Source: Strix aluco (lineage: Eukaryota; Chordata; Aves; Strigiformes; Strigidae). From it: a stretch of DNA of 64,000 bases. The notes beneath the pieces were generated by a model. The model made no database searches. It saw nothing but the letters and a program-made list of their open reading frames with translations, and was not told the origin of the DNA. Location of the stretch: NCBI RefSeq assembly GCF_031877795.1, contig NC_133931.1:22938264-23002263 (forward strand), in the 5' to 3' direction. Within the stretch, counting starts at the first letter, position 1. Each line of letters opens with the position of its first letter. Shown piece after piece: positions 24,334 to 37,024 of this stretch. The translations under genes were made by a program, and so were the position numbers.

Positions 24334-27300
24334 ACATTAAAATCGTGCCTACTTGCTTTTTTTCTTCCTTTTATTTTTAAAACAGTAAAAAGTCATGGAT
24401 GTTTGAGGGAAGATTACAAGATGAAGTACTTTTCTAGGTGTTGTTGTGGTAAGAGGAAAGCCAAGAGTAGATTCTCAGCTGCTTACATGGATGTGGCTTC
24501 TTTCTGAGAGAGGGGATTGGCACCAGGGAAGATCTAGTCTTTTGTGGGTTCAAAGATCAACCCATATAGAGTTTCTGTTTCCTGCGTGTCTTCCATTTTA
24601 TGGGCAAACAAATGTTATCTATTGTTAGCTCTGCAGAGCCAAAATAAGTATGGAAGGAAAAGCTGGATTGTGTCCCACCTTGTAACACTGTATTTGTGTG
24701 TAAGTTATTACATAGGTCCCGATACATGTATGTTACAGGCACGTTTAGGTATTAGAGATATCTATGTGTATATTATGATATATATAAAAAACATATTACT
24801 GCAGTCAGTGAAGTTTTGGTAGACTGTCCATCATGCTAAGGGTGAGGGAGACAACTCGTGTCCCCTGGTAGTGCCCACTGCGGGCCCCAGACATGGAGGG
24901 TTAGGAGGGACGGAGGAGGTCCCAAATGCAGGACAAAGACCTTTCCCCATGAGGCATCACGTTCCCGTAGCAGGAGGAGGAGTGTGAGTTTTTGTATTGT
25001 GGTCCCAGGTGGATGCAACACATTTGTTTCTCAGCAGGCTTCAGCCTTTAAACATCTTTTATGTATTTTTCCAGTCAGTGCCCGTGTCTCATTGCTTTGT
25101 GCTCACTTGGTTGATTGACATTACAGAAGAGACTGGTTTGACATTGGGGTTTTATCATGGAAAAGTTGAGCTAATTCAGGGAATATAGGCTTTCCTGCCA
25201 CTTTTAGCAGGATTCTTTGACTCTCTGAGGAACGGGTGTTGTTGCTTTCATTTCTGTGACCATCTGCATGGTGTAAGGTTTCCCTTGCCCCTAGTCTTGG
25301 AAAGCTTTGTGGGTTACAGCAAGTGTTGGGGAGAAGTAGAGATTTCAGTCAGAAATTCAGAAAATCTCCCTGTGGAGGAGTCATCCCCAGCCACCATCAG
25401 CGGGGATGCGCAGTGGGACCTCTGCCGACCCCTGGGAACTGGGAACAGCACACTTCAGGCTGCCATTATCATATGTTTTTCAGAGCATTGGTCATTCTGT
25501 TTTTTCACTTAGCATCTTTCAACTGGCTGAAAATGATAATCTTCACAACATACAATTAGTATGCCCTTATAAACATTGTGCATGGTTTAAAAATTCATCT
25601 GGGTCTTGCCCTGCAGCAGAAATACCCTGTAAAGGAGAATGAAAGGGTTTTTTTATTCTGGAGAAGTGTTCTGCACACTTGTGTGTCTGTAGGTGTGGAG
25701 GACCGGACTGATGTGAAAGCAGTGTAGGTGCGGGTCCCCAGGCGGCTGCTGTGGGGAGCTCCAGGGGGACCCTGCCTGGCCACCTCCACCAGCCCTTTAG
25801 GGCATCAGCAAAATGGCTATTGAAATGTTTTGTGACCATTAAAATGCATGTGTTGTATTGTCCGCTTTTGTGAAAGGGCCTTTAAAAGAATCAAAACCAT
25901 TAAAATCTATTAAAAGTCTTCCCCAGGTGCACACATTTTTGACAGACTAATAGAAAGTAATGCACTGTGCAGTGCTGAGGGATATCTTTTCAAACTGCAA
26001 TCCCAAATTTTCTGCGGTATTGTACAAGTGAAAAAATACATTTGTATGTTATGGTACAATTTTATTGGTGGGTGTTGACACGAAGTTTCAGCCTTCTATA
26101 CTGGATTAATATGTGTGATTATATGTAACACATGTAGCAGTCAGCGGGGTTTTTAAAATTCATCTCGTTATTCATGTTCTGTTAAATGGTCACAGGTTTC
26201 CCAGCTAATTGTGAATATTTTCTTTTTAAGGCACAGAATTTTAGACAGTGAGGGCCGCCTTATTCTATTGTAATGACTCTTTGAGCCCTCTTCACTACTT
26301 TGCACCAAGGCCTGGGGGGCCGCTCCTGATCCCAGGGGGCTTTGCCCCCTAATATGAACAGCCCCAGGAAGCCCCAGGGCAGCAGCAGTGCTGGAAAGGT
26401 GGTTTATAAGCTGTGCTGGAGAGACAGACACATGTCTCACTAAATGCTACATAAACCAGCATTGGCTGTTGCTGATGTTGAGCTAAATATCCCAAGCACC
26501 TGCTGCTCTTGCAGTCGGGAGAGGGATGAAGAGGAAGGTGATCAGGCTCAGCAGTCCCTTCACTGCCTGCCATCCCATGTCCCCACCAACCTCCCTCTGC
26601 CTTGGGTGGGGGGAAGCCCTCCCCAGCACCCATTTATGCCCCATCCTAGGTTGTCTTTTCATTTTTAATATTTTCTCTTTTGCCTGTTGCAAAGGGGCCA
26701 AAGCCAACTTCAGTTGGGGATGCCCCAGTGTTTGCATTTGCAGATCCCACGTGGCTTTACATCTGCTTCCACCTTCATCAGAACCATCTACTGTGGTTTG
26801 TTCCTGGTATTTTGTATCCTGGGCACCAGTCAGGAACCATCACTGACTCAGGTGAGCACAGGAGTATTTTCTTGTTGTTGACGCTTTGCCTTTCCTCCCT
26901 GCTTCTTTCAGATGAAAGTCTCTCCCTCCTCCTGGCCTCTCCTGCATCCTGCCCCTGGTGTGTGCATGGGCTGCGGGGCTCTGCTGAGGTGATGTGCAGA
27001 GAGAAAAAAATGAAATTTCACCGAAGGAGTGGGTTTTAGCTAGAGTTACAAGGAAATCTGAGACACTGGTGTCGTGTCTCTGCCTGCAGGATAAGGCTGC
27101 AGAGGTGAGTCAGAGCCAGGTGAAGGCAGGCACTGCTTCGTTCCCCTTCCCAGGACGTTTTGCCAGGACTAGCAGGAGAAGCATCGCTGGCAGGCAAGCA
27201 GGAAGGGCCGGTGGCCAGGCGCAGGAACGTGAAGCCAAGCTGGCCGCACACCTCTGGGGGCCAGCCCACACCCCCGCATAGCTGCCACCCCACATCGCTT

Positions 27301-27599
27301 CGGCAAGGACTTCCTCTGCCTCACCCCGAATCTGGGCAGAGATGCTGGCGACCAAATGTGCATCTCTGTGGCTATGAATAAAACCTCAGCTGTGTGTCAT
27401 TTTGAAAGACCCTAATTTTAGCTAGCTGGTGCAGCACCCAAGCCTCACATCGTTGAGGTGCCCTGGTACACATGGAGGGCAGCACTTCTGCCCCTTTCCT
27501 TGGGCAAACCAGGCGTATAAGGGTTTTTTTCTGCCGGAGACTGGGGATGCAGGAGGAAGAGGAAGAGGGAGGCATGTTTTCTTAAGGGGACAGGGTTAA
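24334..27599. other. No recognisable gene; GC-richer toward the right
   Basis: The open frames are short. A perfect 7-bp inverted repeat with a TTT loop (AGGGGGC...GCCCCCT) sits at 26334-26350. From about 27160 the sequence becomes GC-rich. An AATAAA at 27377-27382 is followed by a TGTGTGT-containing stretch, which could serve as a plus-strand polyadenylation site, but no exon is visible in front of it. Confidence 0.45.
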
Positions 27600-27756
27600 G
27601 AGAGCGTCGGTGATGGGACCAACCCCGGGGTGCAGGCAGCTCCAGCGAGCCCCCAGCGAGCCCTTGGTGTTTGGGTTGTCCGGGCGCCCGTGATGGTTCC
27701 AGTGTGCGCGCAGTATGACAGATGACCTATTGAAATAATTTCGGAGCAGTGCTGGG

Positions 27757-27770
27757 GTTGCCAGGACAAC
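27757..27770. promoter_or_regulatory. RFX X-box-like palindrome
   Basis: GTTGCCAGGACAAC consists of the half site GTTGCC, an AG spacer and GACAAC, close to the RFX consensus GTTGCCATGGCAAC with two differences in the right-hand part. RFX factors bind such sites in promoters of ciliary and some neuronal or endocrine genes. The location inside the CpG cluster, 43 bp left of the CRE, supports function. Confidence 0.5.
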
Positions 27771-27812
27771 CAGTGCTCCCTGGGCTTGCGCCTGGCCATG
27801 TGACAGCCGCCT

Positions 27813-27820
27813 TGACGTCA
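27813..27820. promoter_or_regulatory. Perfect cAMP-response element (TGACGTCA)
   Basis: The full 8-bp palindromic CREB/ATF site, retaining its central CpG, lies in the CpG-rich promoter about 60 bp before the upstream ORF. Full CREs placed this way usually work as proximal promoter elements responsive to cAMP or calcium signalling. Confidence 0.6.
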
Positions 27821-27829
27821 GCTGGAGGC

Positions 27830-27978
27830 AGAGCCTGCGGTTTCGGCCGCTCAGCCAAAGCCTTGTGAGAACCTAGTAGATGCTGGATTTATCCCCGCCA
27901 CCGCCGTCGCCGCCGCTGCTGTTTCTCAGGGGCTGCCAGAGCATGGACTATTAAAAACTTGCATTTCTGCAGTGTGAG
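27830..27978 (+). ncRNA. Candidate untranslated first exon (5' UTR), start approximate
   Basis: The segment after the CRE is CpG-rich, then ends at 27978 in GTGTGAG followed by GTAACC, a good match to a vertebrate donor (AG|GTAA). The true start is unknown; 27830 is a guess from the distance to the CRE. It holds no long open frame, only the short ORF at 27880-27954, so it would be a leader exon of a spliced gene to the right. I do not recognise the gene. It could also be a long non-coding RNA first exon. Confidence 0.4.
27880..27954 (+). CDS. Upstream ORF of 24 codons
   Basis: ATG at 27880 to TAA at 27952-27954 encodes 24 residues: MLDLS, a proline-rich PPPPSPPLL stretch, then FLRGCQSMDY. 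The start context is AGTAGATGC, with A at -3 by one count, so moderate. It ends 24 bases before the splice donor, fully within the presumed leader exon. Short upstream ORFs like this commonly damp translation of the main frame. Proline comes from a CCGCCGCC-type repeat, so the peptide itself may not be selected. Confidence 0.3.
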   Translation: MLDLSPPPPSPPLLFLRGCQSMDY

Positions 27979-28959
27979 GTAACCATTTGCTTTATGTTCT
28001 CGTCAGGTACTGTTTTTTCCTTTAAAAAAAATAGTATAGAAAGCAGCTTATCGTGACTGATATTTTTTTCACTTGTTTGTTTTGGCTGGAAGTTTGCCTT
28101 GATGAACAACCCCGGCACTATCAGATAAATGCAAAGCAGCTTCCAGTTACTAATTCTGTGTGCAGACTGCAAAGCAGAGTTAAATTTAGATTAATGATCC
28201 ATGAAAGGCGAATAAAATGATATTGTTCTCGTTTGTCACTTTAGGAATATAAATGAACATGAGTAATCCTAGGCTAATGCATTTGGGAGTTAAAAGAAAT
28301 TACGTTTAGGTATTGTGTTGATTTGGGCATCTCTACAGCTTTATACCTCTGTTGGAGCTTGTAGTTTTTCAATGCTGTCCAATTCAGGCGGGTTTGTGCC
28401 CAACGTGTTCAGTGAGGGGAAGCCAGCAACTGATGCAGCTAGGAACAGCTTGAAATCCAACTCCCAAAGTTTGAGTGTTTAAATCATCTTTGTTCACACG
28501 GAGTCCCTGCACCCCACACACTCCCCAGGCTTTCTGTCCCTCTCCTGGGGCACGCGGCACTCTTGACTGTGTAGTGTTTACAAAGGAAAGGATCAAGAGC
28601 TTCCTGAAAAATTATCTGAAATATGACAAGAGAGCAACATTGCTCTAACACAGGCTTTTACCCTTTTTCTCACACGCATATGCACGGCTTGTTTTTTGTT
28701 GGGTTTTTTTCTGTTGTGGGTTGAGAGCAATTAGAATAGTTAAAACAAGAACAGCAGCATGAACAGCATCACAGTGATTGAAAAATGAAATGCTATTTGG
28801 GTCTTTTGGTAAAAAAAAGAGGCAGTTTGGTTCTGTTTCTGTATTGCCCCCTCTAAGGGGGCTGTTGTGGGGAAGGAGATCCCAGGCTCCCAAAGTTTAG
28901 TGCCACAGCCTGAGTTTGCTTGTGTGGGAACATATAGATTCATTTTAAGAACAGATTAC
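27979..28959. other. No recognisable gene; presumed start of first intron
   Basis: After the donor GTAACC the sequence becomes AT-rich with T runs. No further exon is evident. Confidence 0.4.
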
Positions 28960-29440
28960 AGCTGAAGCATCGTGTGCGTTGTTTCCTGGAAAAGTATGCT
29001 AGATCATTCTTATCTTCTCTAATTATATACTTCTGTTCCCTTCCTCCCAAAGTTCAAAGGGTTTATTGATAATGGTAATGATTTTCTAAAGCAGCTGCCA
29101 GTCTGAAACAATCACGGAGCTACAAAAAAATTTAAAACACAGAGCAATAAAAGATAAAAAATTCTGTAAAAATTATTCTAATGTTACCAAATGCGGCAGA
29201 AGTAATTGTTTCAGAAAGGGAGCCAAGCAGAGGTTAAAACTGAAAACACTTCTGTAAGGAAAGTTATGGCTTAATACTCTGGATTTCACTGCATTTGGCA
29301 TTCTTAACAGAACAGCAAGGATAAATGCGTCTGAAACCTCTAAACCATTTCACTTGGTGTTATCTCATCTGTTCTCTTGTGCCTAAAACATCAATGTTTT
29401 GGGGGGCTGAAATATTTGAAATATTTTTTTATTAAATTCT
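28960..29440. promoter_or_regulatory. Candidate intronic enhancer / conserved non-coding element
   Basis: AT-rich, non-repetitive DNA about 1 kb inside the presumed first intron. It contains AATCACGGAGC, ATTGTTTCAG, CTAATTATATAC and a run of A/T-rich spacers, with no open frame. The lack of repeats and the dense A/T motifs fit an old regulatory element. There is no direct evidence of conservation. Confidence 0.3.
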
Positions 29441-31439
29441 TCACCTGATGTCAATGCATCAGCGCATGAGGAATCTTGACTGGCTTGTCATAGGTGACTT
29501 TAACCGAGGTTTACAGGAGCCACACAGCTTCGGTGCAGAGGTGCTAGCACCCGGTGCACAGCCTTCCCGTGGGGAGTGGGGCTCTCGGCATCCTCGCTCA
29601 GGTGATCCGCCCAGGCTGAGCTGGGCACAGCTGCTCCCCAGCTGGCATGGGGAGCCGTGTTCTGGCCAATGGCAGTCTGTGTCCCCCCACCCGCATGTGA
29701 GTCCCCCCAAAGTCTGGGTGGTGGAGTAGGAGGGAAGGGCAGGAGGAGGCAGTTGATGTGACCCACCACCCTCCAAGGTCTGCTTGTTCACCAGCTGGTG
29801 GGGCAAGTCTGGTGAGGGACTGGGGCATGGAGTACCGGGACAGATTCGAGCTGAGCAGCACCTGCCACTCAAGAAAAGTCATTCACTTTCACATCTAAAG
29901 GATTTGGCTCCATGTATACCTGCAGTCATCTGCCAGGTTTGACCTGAGTTGTCAGTGTGGCAATGATGCTCGGTGAGGGTTGGGGCCTCACCTCATCCAC
30001 TTTGGCTTGAATATAGTGTCCTGTAGCATTCGATGCCTTAAACAGCTGCAGGGGGAAAAATAATTGATGCAACTTCTGCTCAAGAGCTATTAATTAGAAA
30101 TATTTTAAAAATAGACTCCTCATCTCCAACTGGAATGAACATATCTTGCTTTAGTGATACTGAGCAAGTCTTCAAAAGGCACTAACTTGACCTGAGAGAG
30201 GAAGATGATAAACTGCTTCACATTTTAGCAGAAGGGTCCTGGCCACGTTGCAGCAGGAGATCTGAGAGGCAGCGTTACTGGGGAAGCTGGTGAGTGCCAC
30301 TGAGGTTGCACAGGGATGTGTCCTGCTTGGCAGAGTGACCAGCTCTGTCCCCTCTCACTGAGTCTTTGTGGACTCTGAGCATCCCATTGGCCTGGGGTCC
30401 TTTGACCCCAGAAGGTGGGGACAGCCAAAATGCAGGCAGGCAGGCAGCTCGCAGGCAGTGCGAGAGTCTGCAACTGGAGGAAAAGGCACAGGTCCATCCT
30501 CAGGAGAAGGGCCGGGGACGGTGTGTGAGAGTCATCCCAGGGCTGCGTGTCTCTGCTCAGTGATTTCATGCTCTCATTTTTGCTGGTCAGCTCTGTACCA
30601 ACCCATCTTGACAAATGCATGGATTTTACCTTGGGAGTGTGTGAAATTGCCAGGCAATGTAAGCTTAAGCATCCTGCTGTCTCTGCCCTGCCAATGGTTT
30701 CACCCACCATGAGAAAAGAACAAGCAACCTGTAGGTTTCTTCCTACCGCCAAGAGAGGGGGAAGGTGGCTGCAGCCCATCCCTCATCTTCTGCCCAATGC
30801 CACAGCTGTGAGACTGCCAAGTTAATTGGACTTGAAATCCTCTGACATAAAGAGAAAAAAAAAGAGATGAACGCAGGCTTGGTGACACTTCACCTTCTTC
30901 TGGGGAGATCAGATTGACCCTCATACCTCCCATCAGCCTTCATATCATTTGGAAATGTCACCCCCTTGCACGCACATGAGATGATCTCTTCCGACAGTCT
31001 CCTTGTCCATGGAGAAGGGCAAGCAGAGCAGCGATTCCTGAGGAACTGGAGCACTTCACCTTAGGAGAGACCTTGGCTAAAAGCAGGACTGAGGTCTCCT
31101 TGAGTCACTTCTCACACAACTGGATACAGCCAGGGAAATTAAAAACAGACACCAGTTGTTGATGCCTCCAGCCTAGTAATAATAACACACTCAAGCCTTT
31201 AGTGTGCTCTACCTTGATCTGGTTGAGTTGATGGGCAATGACAATTTAAATTTAGGCTAGAAGCATAATAAAACCTAAAAAAATCCTTGCAATGCAGAGA
31301 ACTGACTCCTCCTTGCATTTTTCAAACAGAATGAGATTTCTGCTGTCTTTTTAAAGGTCCCAGCCTCTACTCAAGGCAATAATTCAGGGAGGGGAATAAA
31401 ATCCCCCGTACAGGAGGGGAATTGTCAAACAGCGGGAAC
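29441..31439. other. No recognisable gene
   Basis: Mixed-composition unique sequence. A perfect 8-bp inverted repeat with a 4-base loop (CTGGGGTC...GACCCCAG) lies at 30392-30411, next to a CAGG-type short repeat at about 30433-30450. The 184-codon minus-strand frame at 30225-30779 has no recognised domain and looks like chance in GC-richer DNA. Confidence 0.5.
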
Positions 31440-31870
31440 TGATGTAGCAGTATGGAGTTTCAGCCTCTTAAATTACATATTGCAGAAGTTGGCTTCCACC
31501 CTGCTAAAAATCATTACATTGTGCTAATTTAATGTCCTGCATCAACATTAGCAACAACTGGTTTAAATGATAACTAAGCTGCAGTAGAGATTTGTCATTT
31601 TAATCAACAGTTGCTTTTCCAATTAAATGCAGATGCCATGCGTATAGTACTCTGAATGCAAAATAAAAGTTGACCTGATTGTTGGTTCCAAGCTAAAGCA
31701 ACAAAAATCCTAATTCTGGAATGGTTTTGGTAGTCATATTTTAGAAATAATCTTCCATGGTGAGCCAAATCTATGCAGACAGTTATAGTCAGATAACAGT
31801 TAAAAAAATAGACTATGTTTTGGCTGTACTTTTGCTGCTGTTAAATTTATCTTCTTAAATAGCAGGGAGT
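31440..31870. promoter_or_regulatory. Candidate conserved non-coding element
   Basis: AT-rich unique sequence dense in homeodomain-like cores (GCTAATTTAATG, TTTTAATCAACAG, CCAATTAAATGC) with an octamer-like ATGCAGAT near 31627. It has no frame, repeat family or simple repeat. It is the most enhancer-like stretch in the window by texture, but this is an inference. Confidence 0.3.
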
Positions 31871-34800
31871 ATGAGTTGAGGTTTGAGAAACAGTAATTTT
31901 GTAATTATTTTACATGGATCGAATTATTCTGTCATCAAATGTGCATTTCAGACAGCATTACAGTATGAAAATATAATTAGAAACTGTAATTCAGGAATTG
32001 CTGAATGTGATATTTCCCAGAGGGAGCACTGTGAAGAAGCTGCCCTCAGTACAACTTTAGCAAATGTTGAAATCCTATAGGTGGAAAATGTGAAGGCCGA
32101 GTTGTAAAGTTCCTCTCCCTTCTGCGGTCTCCACACACTGTCAACTTTCTGCCGAACTTCATTTTTCTGTAAGATTCATTTCCACAGAAACATCTAATCA
32201 TTAAGAGCTGAAGTGCTCAGATCCTGTTCTGCTGAATTTCAGTCTGGCTGTGCTGATAGTTGCTGAACCGCTTTCAGCCACAAAATGACACTGAGATAAT
32301 GTAAGGATCTGATTTACACACAGAAAAGCCAAGAAGCTTGTAGTTTGGGCTGAAATGCTGGTTTTAATTTGCCCAGAGCCTGGAATTCCCAGCAATGCCT
32401 CCTCTCACGGGAGAGAGCAGAGGATGGGTCTTGGTTTAGCTCTGTTTCTCTTCTTTTGTAATTCAAGACTTTTTGCTGTACATGTTCACAGACTTGTGCA
32501 AAGTTTTAGCTGCGTAAATCTCACTGATGTCAATCCTTATAGTTTTTTGCTATTCTTGTTACAATCTTTGGCTTATCATAGACATATTAGCTGGAAAGGA
32601 ACATATCCTCTCTTTTTAGATGGGCTTTTGTTAATAAATCCTGTCCAGTTTCATCTGAGACACACAGTTCTTTGGAGAGCATCATGCATGGCAAATTTTT
32701 CCCACCACTTTGTTGGGCTGTTGGACAGGCCAATATGTAGAGCAAAGTCTGTGATGCACAAAGCAAAGCCAGCACTGGGAGGAGGCAGAAGCTGAGTGTG
32801 GGGCATGTTTGATGCTTTCATGTCCCTATACATCTCCCACAGTCCTGCTGAGAGACAGTCCCAGTGCTTCTCCAGAGGAAATGTCAGGGCAGGACAGAAA
32901 AAGGAGGAGTGTGGACCTGTGAACCCAGGACTGTGTGGGTAAATGGGCTGTAGTGACTCAGGAACATTGTTGCCTCCAGTGTGCTCTGAAGAACAAGACC
33001 ATTTTCCTGTGCCTGCCCAGGGCCACCTTCCTGCACCCACCTATACCCAGCCCTGATGCTTTGCCTGGGCGCAGGGGAGGATGTGCACCCTGTCACTTGC
33101 ATTTTGGCTGATGCACATCCTGCAACCTGGGTCTGGTATCTGCAATGTGAGCAAAGGGCAGGAGCTACAGGGCATTGCTGCAGATGTCCTGAGAAGGCAT
33201 TTTTGTTAGGGAGGATGCAATAAGCCAGGTTGGCTCTTTATGTATAAGTGGCCTCGCCTGGGGAGCCCTGTGTGAGTGCTGTTTTGCAGGTGGGGCATGA
33301 GCAGCTCCTGAGCATCACACCCATATTTTTACACATTTGCTTAGAAACTCCAGAGGAGCAGGAGACAGTGTTTCAGTCAGCTTTGTCTGTGCGTGGAAGC
33401 AGGTGCACACTGGGGTTGAAAGGCTTTGAGACAGGTTTATACCTGCCATATTTGTCACAAAGCCTCTTAGCAGTGTGCTGAATTTCACCATCAAGTGAAT
33501 GGGGCCTTGGGAGCAGGCTAGAGCCTGGCTGGCCTCTGCTGCAGGGGCACAATGGGCCAGGTGGGATGGGGCAAGTGGGGGAAGGAGAGCCCTGGGCAGG
33601 ACTAAGTGACCAGGTGGTAGCAGGATGAGGCCAGGGACAGGCTTGCCACTTCTTGTCTGTTCTGCTGTCACTGTTCCTGCACTGCTGTGTTTGCCCCAGG
33701 AGGGAGCCCTGGTAGCATTGCCCAGTGTCCCTGGGCATTTGCAGTACAGGCCAGCCAACACCCGTGTGAAGCAGAGCTGCCTGAGGGAGTCAGGGAAGAG
33801 AAATGCTTCCTACATGACTAGTGATGCTCTGTTATTTTGCTGCCATCTGATATAACGGTGGCTAGAAGGGCTGCTCTCAGTGCTGGACGCTGGGTTCAAA
33901 ATAGGGCTGGAGAAACACTGCATAGTCAACCCTTGCACAGTATGTGCTACTGGAGGACAAAGATTTTGCCTTTAAGCGCTTCATGCTTGTTCTCATATCA
34001 TAGAAGAGACTGGGTTTTAGAGAGACCCAAGATTACGTGTACAGAGGGTTTATTAGATGAGCAGATCAGGTAGTTCACAAGCTTTCACTCTAGAAAAGAC
34101 AAGTTAAAGCTGAAGAACGTCAAAGTTAGCCTCTTTCCTCACCAAATTCCCTCGCTCCTAGAGCAGGCGGGTTCCCTGCTTATACCTCACATGGCCTTTC
34201 TGTGTCTCCTCCAGGATTGCAAAAACACAATGGATCCAGCTCATTTGAAGTGTCTAACTTCAGCTGAATAATACTCAAAGAGACTTCAGCCGTGAAGCAA
34301 TTCAGCCTTTTAACTCTAAAGAAAATATTCTGCTCATGTTGTGTGCATGTTCCTAATGGCAAATCCAAGATACCAGGGGGAAGCAAGCACAAAGCCGTTG
34401 ATTATATCCACAACTGCTATACGCTTCCTATCACAACACTATTCTTTTGTGCAGAATGGCAGCATGATTGCAGAGTCCTCTTTAGCTTTACCATTTTAGC
34501 AAGCCCAGGTCCAATTAGAGCAATTATATCTCAGCAGAAACACTGTCTGTTGTCCTCTGGACCTGTCTGTCAAGTGTCCTATTCATAGCTGTTTATCTTG
34601 TGTGAGGTTTTTCACATAAAGCCGTTCTGACCCTACTAAAACAGCCTCATCTGAAGGGTAGCTTACATTTTTGTAGACTTATTTCACAGGCTGATGCGAA
34701 CAAGAGGAGTGCAAGATTACAGCTGGCCAAAGATACATCTTTCAGTCTAACCACGGTCTCCTATTGTTTGAACAATATTGCTGATTTGACACAGCACACA

Positions 34801-37024
34801 GATTTCACTTTCAATTATTTCACTTCACCCTTCAATTTCAATTACTTTACTGCTAAAAATTGAGAACATATCAGAATTTGCCATTCTTCCTTGCTGCATT
34901 GGAGGGTTTCCTTAATCAAAATCCCCAATGTGACTTGCAAGGCATGTTAAACCACTTACAGCTCTGAGGTCTTTGTGGCACTATCTGGTCACTGAGTTAT
35001 TGAAAAGCTGCTGGGTAGTGGGCACTTCTGCAGAAAGACTATCTACATTTTGCTTTACCCCTACTGTCAGAGCCTGATGAAGGAACTGAGTGACTCCTCC
35101 CAAGGAAGTTCCCCTTGTTACCATTAAGGTAAAAGCTGAGAAGCAGAGCTCAGTGAAAGGCAGAAGTGCTGGGACTTGGAAAGGTCAGGGGCAGTGGAAA
35201 GAGGAACTCTTCTCTTTCTGAACAAAAGATAGCATACTTCTCCTGAAGGGAAAATTCAGGGAGCAGTGTTCGGAGTCTTCTTCCTTAAACAGAATTAACT
35301 CTTTTCTGACACTTCAGAAATGAGATTGCTTGTGAAAGAGAAGCCGCTGTCCCTGCCACTGGCTCCATGGCATCCATGGGAGTCCCAGCTGACACACAGC
35401 AGCGCTTGGGCAGAGTAGTGTCACTTTAGGAACTGAAAACATGAGCTCAGACCTTAGCTGTTCTTCCTCCAGCACCATCAGGGCAGCAGCTCCACCACAT
35501 TTGTTCATTTGTTTCTTATTTTGCCTCTCTTCTGCTAGGGTTTAGCCCACGAGGGAGAGCAGCTGGTTGCTTTTGTCAGGAGGACCTGCAGAGTCGCCAG
35601 CAGTGGTGGCCCAGATGTCACCTGTGCTGTCCCTTCTTGCAGGATGCCACAGAGAGGAGAGCCATGCCAGTGCTGACCAAGGCTGCAAAGAGACCTGGCA
35701 GATCAGGTGACACTAGTGGCAAGGATAAATGAGAGCTGATGAAACAGCAGTATCACATACTCCATGCTAGCACCATGGGGGTCTTGGTGGATTTGTTAAG
35801 ATAAATTTATAATGTTTACCTGGATCTGCAGCTTTGGCAGATTCAGTTTCTTTACTCGCAGCAGTGATGGCCTTTTCTCTGTGAACCACGGGCAGTTAGC
35901 TGCTGTGCAGGGTTAGATGCCCACGCTCACCAAGTCCACATAATGCTTGTTGTGATGCTGCAATTAGAAAAATACAGTTCTTTGAGAGATGACAAAAGGT
36001 GGCAGAAGCACTAGTAGGGTGACTGCTTGCTTGGGCTTTGCTCTTTTTATTAGATACTGGGATCCTTGCAGAAACCCCCATCTCACTTAATTCAAAGTGT
36101 CTGATTAAAAATTGAAGTGTATTTTGCTATTAGTTCACTGTGGTGTGGCTCTCATACTGAGAGCCTGTAGTAAAACACAGCTTTCCTGCGTGCAGCTCCC
36201 ACCATCCTTGTGGATGGCCCTCCTGGCAGGCCGGAGAAGAGACAGCTGGGAAAGAAGGGGTTAAAACAAGCCACAGTTACCAGTTTGAGGCATTTTCAAA
36301 AATAGCATCTTTTCTTTTGTTTGCTGAATTCCCTGTGCTTTTCCAGTGCTGTTCCCATTATTCATTTCTTTCCCAAAATAACACTTTTAAACAGAGGAAT
36401 GGCTTACATGGGGAGAGTTGGGGATCTGCAGCCCAAGCTGGACAGTTGCATGCACTCCCGTGTCTGAGTGGAGGGGGCTCCGAGCTGCCCTTGGATGCTA
36501 ATGGCAGACTACCAGACAGGTGACAATTCCCAGTATTTCAGGCAATTTTGCCTCCTTGGCAGTGAGCCTGGCAATTCCTTCCTGACAGCCTGCAGCAGTG
36601 CTTCTCAGGGGCAAGCTTTGGGTGTGCACAGCTTACAGCTGCCCTTGCAGAGAAACGTTTATTATTCTTCTTTCAACGGGGAAGCTTGAACATGTCTGAG
36701 TGGCTTCCAGCTATACAGGGGACGTGCTCATGGCCAGTGCAGAGGGAAGGTGCCCTGGCAGGAGGCATGCTCCCGCTGTCCAGTGTCTTTGTAGCCCAAC
36801 TTGCCCAGAAGCATTTCTTGCTGGTGGATGGTCCTTTGAAGGACAAGAGGGGAAGTCTCTGCGAAAATGACTCCAAGGAACCCTGGCCCCAGGACCGGTG
36901 ATGCAGGCAGATCCCACTGAGCTGGGATGCAGCTGGCCCTTGGGTTTCCTCTGGTGTCCCATCCTTGAACGCTGACCCAGGAAAGCAGCTGCTCTGGAGG
37001 GGCTCCCTGGCACCACCCTGCTCA
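31871..37024. other. No recognisable gene
   Basis: Unique sequence with short open frames on both strands (up to 173 codons at 36711-37232 minus). Near 34800-34860 a loose TTCAATT/TTCACTT repetition occurs. Composition becomes G-rich from about 36400. Confidence 0.5.

Larger units (their letters stand above)
27600..27870 (+). promoter_or_regulatory. CpG-rich promoter region
   Basis: By eye, about two dozen CpG dinucleotides fall between 27600 and 27915, whereas the surrounding tens of kilobases have very few. The interval contains an RFX-type X-box palindrome, a perfect palindromic CRE and a CATGTG E-box (27797-27802). There is no clear TATA box at the expected distance. It lies just before a first-exon-like segment ending in a good splice donor, which gives the plus orientation. 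The gene it serves would lie to the right, with coding exons beyond the window or in pieces I cannot recognise. Transcription is inferred. Confidence 0.55.

Noticed and set aside
30225..30779. 184-codon minus-strand frame
   Set aside because: No domain, no splice or promoter context, and overlapping plus-strand frames; treated as chance.
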